Positions 60,846 to 64,000 of a DNA stretch of 64,000 nt are shown here, one piece after another. Both the position numbers and the translations under genes were made by a program. The notes under the pieces were generated by a model that was not told the DNA's origin, searched no databases, and saw nothing but the letters and a program-made list of their open reading frames with translations. Position 1 is the first letter of the stretch. Each line of letters begins with the position of its first letter. This DNA is from Viola odorata (Eukaryota; Streptophyta; Magnoliopsida; Malpighiales; Violaceae). Where the stretch lies: NCBI GenBank assembly GCA_963691705.1, contig OY829545.1:59795179-59859178 (forward strand), written 5' to 3'.

Positions 60846-63151
60846 TCATAAGATAATATCTATCACGGAAGGTGCAAAGTTGACGTCCGCAAAGGCTGCC
60901 ATTTATAGAAGATTAGAATTAATCACAGTAAAAAATTCATAGCTAAAAACATGTAAATTTAAATATTACCTTTCTCAAGCTCATCAATCTCTTTGGGCGT
61001 CTCTTTAGTCGTATAATGACACTCATATGTTGGTGCTCTCAACCAATCTTGAGTGCAAACTAGTGCCTCCACAATTTTTGCAGACAAAGAGCTTCGGAAA
61101 TCATCAAGGATGCGACCGCTGCAACTAAATGCAGATTCTGATGCGACGGTTGAAGTCTGAATAGCCAACACATCCCGTGCTATCAATGAGATAATAGGAA
61201 ATCGAATACTGTTAACCTTCCACCACTCCAAAATGTCAAAAGTTTCAAAATTCCCTGATATCGTCTCTTCCTCAAGATAACGATGTAACTCTGATTTTTT
61301 GGACCCTCCCTGTCGTTGAGCCAATTCCTTTCGATACTTGTATTCATAAGCACATGTAGCTGATCCATATGGAGCATCAATAACATCTAAATCTAATGAC
61401 CCCGTCACTGTATCAACATCAAAACCAGAAGAAGCTTCTACAACCGCTGCATTGGAGATGTTATTCTCCCTTTCATACTCTTCAAACAATGCAATAAACT
61501 TCCTATGCACTTTTTCAACTAATACCACTGCATCTGTAAACTCGTACATGTTGTTAATCACAAAATTCACGTAATCCAACTTGTACCTTGGATCTAACAC
61601 AACCCCAATAAACAACATCACATTAATTTTAGTTGCATCGCCCCAATATTTATCACACTTTTTTTTCATTTGCAATGCCATTTCAGCCACCTCAAAATCA
61701 ACATTCTTGCACATATTTTTCAACCGAAAATCAACCTCACTCACTCTATTCAAACAAATGTTAGAAGTTGTGTATTTAGTACCCGAAACACTTAGAGTAA
61801 GCATGTAGAAACATTTCAGAAATTTAACCATGTTCTTGATATGAACCCAATCTTCCTCCTTGGGAATCCCCTTTCTACAATCAAGTTCATCATGTCCAAC
61901 TTCACTTGAGAAATTAAAATCTAACCCCGCATATCTATCAAAAGCAGATTGTAATTTCAAGGCTGTTTCTAACATCAAGTATGTTGAGTTCCATCGGGTG
62001 CACACATCAAGACACAACATAGCTTCACTATCTATCCTTTCTTCCACAACACATTCTTTGAATTTTTCTAACCTCATCGGGGATTGCCTCAAGTATCTAA
62101 CTGAATTTCGGACTCGAATAATAGAAGGAGTGGCAAGTTTTAGCCCATCACTAACTACTAGATTCATTATATGTGCCACACACCTCATATGTAGATACTC
62201 CCCACCCAAAACACTACCCTTCCAATGATTGACCCTTTTTTTCAAATACCCCACTGCAACATCATTTGAACTAGCATTATCAACAGTTACAGTCATAACC
62301 TTATCAATACCCCACTCCAACAAACATTTCTCAATCAATTTACCAATGACCTCACCTCTATGACTAGATATTGGACAGAAATTGATTATTCTTTTTTGCA
62401 ATTTCCAATTACAGTCAATGTAATGAGCAGTCAAACACATGTAGTTAATTCTTTGATTGGAAGTCCATGTGTCTGTAGTAAGACAAACCTTTCTACAATT
62501 AAATGCTAAACTACTTTTCAGCTTCAATCTTTCTTCCACAAACATCTCATAACAATCCCTCGCTACAGTCATTCGTGAAGGAATTACAAACTTTGGTTGA
62601 AGTTCAGAACAGAAATGCTTAAAACCTTTACCTTCAACCATTTTAAAAGGTTTTTCATCAACAATAATCATGTAAGCCAATGCACTCCTACACTTTTTCT
62701 GGTTAAATTTCCATGCAGTCAACACACTTTCATTACTTGGACTATAAGTGAGCACATATTGACCATCTAACTCAACACTCTCAGATTTAGCTGCTTTGAT
62801 GAATGGCCCTTTAGGACATTTAAACATGTGCTTCCTAATTGCAGATGTGCCATTATTACTGGGATCATACTTATACTCAGATTTTCGGCAGAAATTACAT
62901 CGTACCTTAACCTCGTTTTTACGAGTTGTAAACTTTGTGACATGACCCCACACGAATGACCTTTCTTTTCTTTTCTTATCCTCGTCTTCTTCAGGCTCTT
63001 GACTGGACACCACTCCATCTGCCCCAACGGTCTGTTGCGGACCTTGCGGTGGCATCTCACTTCCTTGTGTAGATGAGTTCAGAGTAGGGGTTTGGGCTTC
63101 TGCATTTCCCGATCCAGCAGCAGCAGCAGGAACAGGAGACTCCACCACCAT
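60846..63151 (-). CDS. hAT transposase with BED zinc finger (RICESLEEPER-like)
   Basis: Intact frame of 730 codons, 63151-60959. A BED zinc finger spans residues about 67-112 (C85, C88, H108, C112; RCNFC...IRKHMFKC). The RNase H-like catalytic core includes LTTDTWTSNQRINYMCLTAH and MTVTVDNASSNDVAV, followed by the insertion region. The hATC dimerisation block is near the end (DILEWWKVNSIRFPIISLIA, STVASESAFSCSGRILDDFR). A donor at 60969 (AAAG|GTAATA) and acceptor at 60896 allow a last exon 60895-60846 replacing the final residues; otherwise translation stops at 60959. No frame damage, so it could be active or domesticated. Location inside hAT-like ends favours a transposon. Confidence 0.92.
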
Positions 63152-63439
63152 CTATCAAAAAACAAAGAAAGTTTAAGCATAACAGAAAGTTAGAACACTG
63201 CAGTAAAACTTTGCAAGGAATTCAAATAAGATAACTGATAAATTACACAAACAAGGAAAACAAACACAGCAGAAGGCTTTGGATTTAGAAAAGAGTCTCA
63301 TCCAGTCAATTGCAAAGAAGAATGTGACCCAGTCAATACATATATAAAAGTCAGCAGCCAACATACATTCCTAAGTGAGGTTTGACAGGATTAGGGACTT
63401 ACATCAATGGATTCATCACTTGCATCCATATTCGCGGTG

Positions 63440-63705
63440 GTGACAGAAGCGAGGAGAACGACGGAGCAAAGACAGCGACGGAGCAAGGACAGCGACGGCG
63501 ATCAAGCGAGGACAGCGACGGGATCGAGCAAGGACAGCGACGGGATCGAGCGAGGACAGCGACGGGATCGAGCAAGGACAGCGACGGCGATGAAGCGAGG
63601 ACAGCGACGGGATCGAGCAAGGACAGCGACGGGATCGAGCGAGGACACCAACGGGATCGAGCGAGGAGGGAGCGGCGGCGTCGTGGCGATCAGAGCAAGG
63701 AGGGA
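63440..63705. repeat. GATCGAGCGAGGACAGCGAC minisatellite
   Basis: About twelve copies of an 18-22-base unit (GACGGGATCGAGC.AGGACA), GC-rich, 290 bases or more upstream of the transposase start. It may be part of its promoter or leader. Open frames through it are repetitive and not called. Confidence 0.8.
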
Positions 63706-64000
63706 GCGGCGGCGTCGAGGGTTGACAGTTGAAGTGTTGGAGGCTTGGAGCGGCGGTTCTAGGGTTTTGAGTTTTGACGAAGGAAAATGGAGAAATGGAT
63801 GATTGTAGTGTTGTGTTGTTTCAATTGTTTGCTTAATTAGGGTGTAATCGTAGGTGGAACGGAGTCGTTTTGACTCCATGTGTATTTTTTAAATTTTTAT
63901 ACATTATCATAACAAAGAATTTTGAGGTTAAAAAGAAAGAAATTAATAATTGTTTCTATTTTTTTTGGTTCTTGATAGTTATTATTAAGTATTATGAATA

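Larger units (their letters stand above)
60244..64000 (-). mobile_element. hAT element with intact transposase, right end not in window
   Basis: The plus-strand end begins TAGGGGTGAACACGGGCC, with subterminal CCGGTTCGG/CCGGACCG repeats to about 60415, typical of plant hAT ends. The candidate 8-bp target is CTTATAGC (60236-60243). I find no matching inverted end up to 64000, so the element probably extends past the window and the end given is the window edge. It contains the transposase gene and two minisatellites. Confidence 0.7.

Overview
This is a nuclear chromosome segment of a flowering plant, most likely a eudicot. The evidence is spliced genes of plant families with AT-rich introns, many plant-type transposons with clean target-site duplications (TSDs), and no operons. 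I cannot name the species from sequence alone. The window holds three host genes: a DEAD-box RNA helicase of the RH48 type (3047-8148, minus), an RNI-like F-box protein (27555-34631, plus, split by a transposon) and a P-loop kinase of the plant 2-phosphoglycerate-kinase-like/LPA1 group (38753-43159, plus). It also holds the last exon of an aldo-keto reductase (60019-60243, minus). Almost everything else is mobile DNA.

Layout. 1-3046: 3' flank of the helicase, with faint exons of another minus-strand gene. 3047-8148: helicase. 8200-13230: intergenic DNA with a pyruvate decarboxylase scrap, a tandem duplication, a strong hairpin and a Stowaway-like MITE. 13231-16442 and 16551-27447: two members, in opposite orientation, of one DNA-transposon family with 3-bp TSDs; each carries a different host-gene fragment (an unidentified Cys-rich exon; the zinc-finger end of SGF11). 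The second was invaded by a gag/protease-only Ty3-gypsy element (16911-25350, TSD GCGCC), which was invaded in turn by an element now reduced to a solo LTR (20432-21815, TSD ATATA). 27555-34631: F-box gene. Its last exon is split by a 5-kb gene-capturing transposon (29523-34546) holding pieces of a universal stress protein, PDK1, an RCC1-repeat protein and aspartate-semialdehyde dehydrogenase. 34692-35763: a MULE with long inverted repeats in the F-box 3' flank. 36185-37712: a second, shorter member of the capturing family. 37753-38675: a hAT element with a perfect TSD that carries a tRNA-Gly-like gene, just upstream of the kinase gene. 44032-59481: a very young 15.45-kb LTR element without gag-pol (LARD type, TSD CATAT). 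It contains a broken copia fragment, a nested hAT and two large minisatellites. 60019-63800: the aldo-keto reductase exon, cut by the end of a hAT element with an intact BED-type transposase of 730 codons.

The most unusual signals are: (1) a symmetric TTGGCC/GGCCAA motif repeated about ten times through the gag-only retroelement, in LTRs, coding and non-coding DNA and in two reading frames; (2) the multi-gene capture element that precisely splits the F-box C-terminus; (3) two gene-capturing families whose ends are shared but whose cargo differs; (4) a 26-unit array of hairpin repeats in the LARD, each matching the pol III B-box consensus, with related motifs in the LTR.

Both longer host genes lack exactly one base in exon 1, each plausibly in a homopolymer. 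This is either a real lesion or a residual assembly error.
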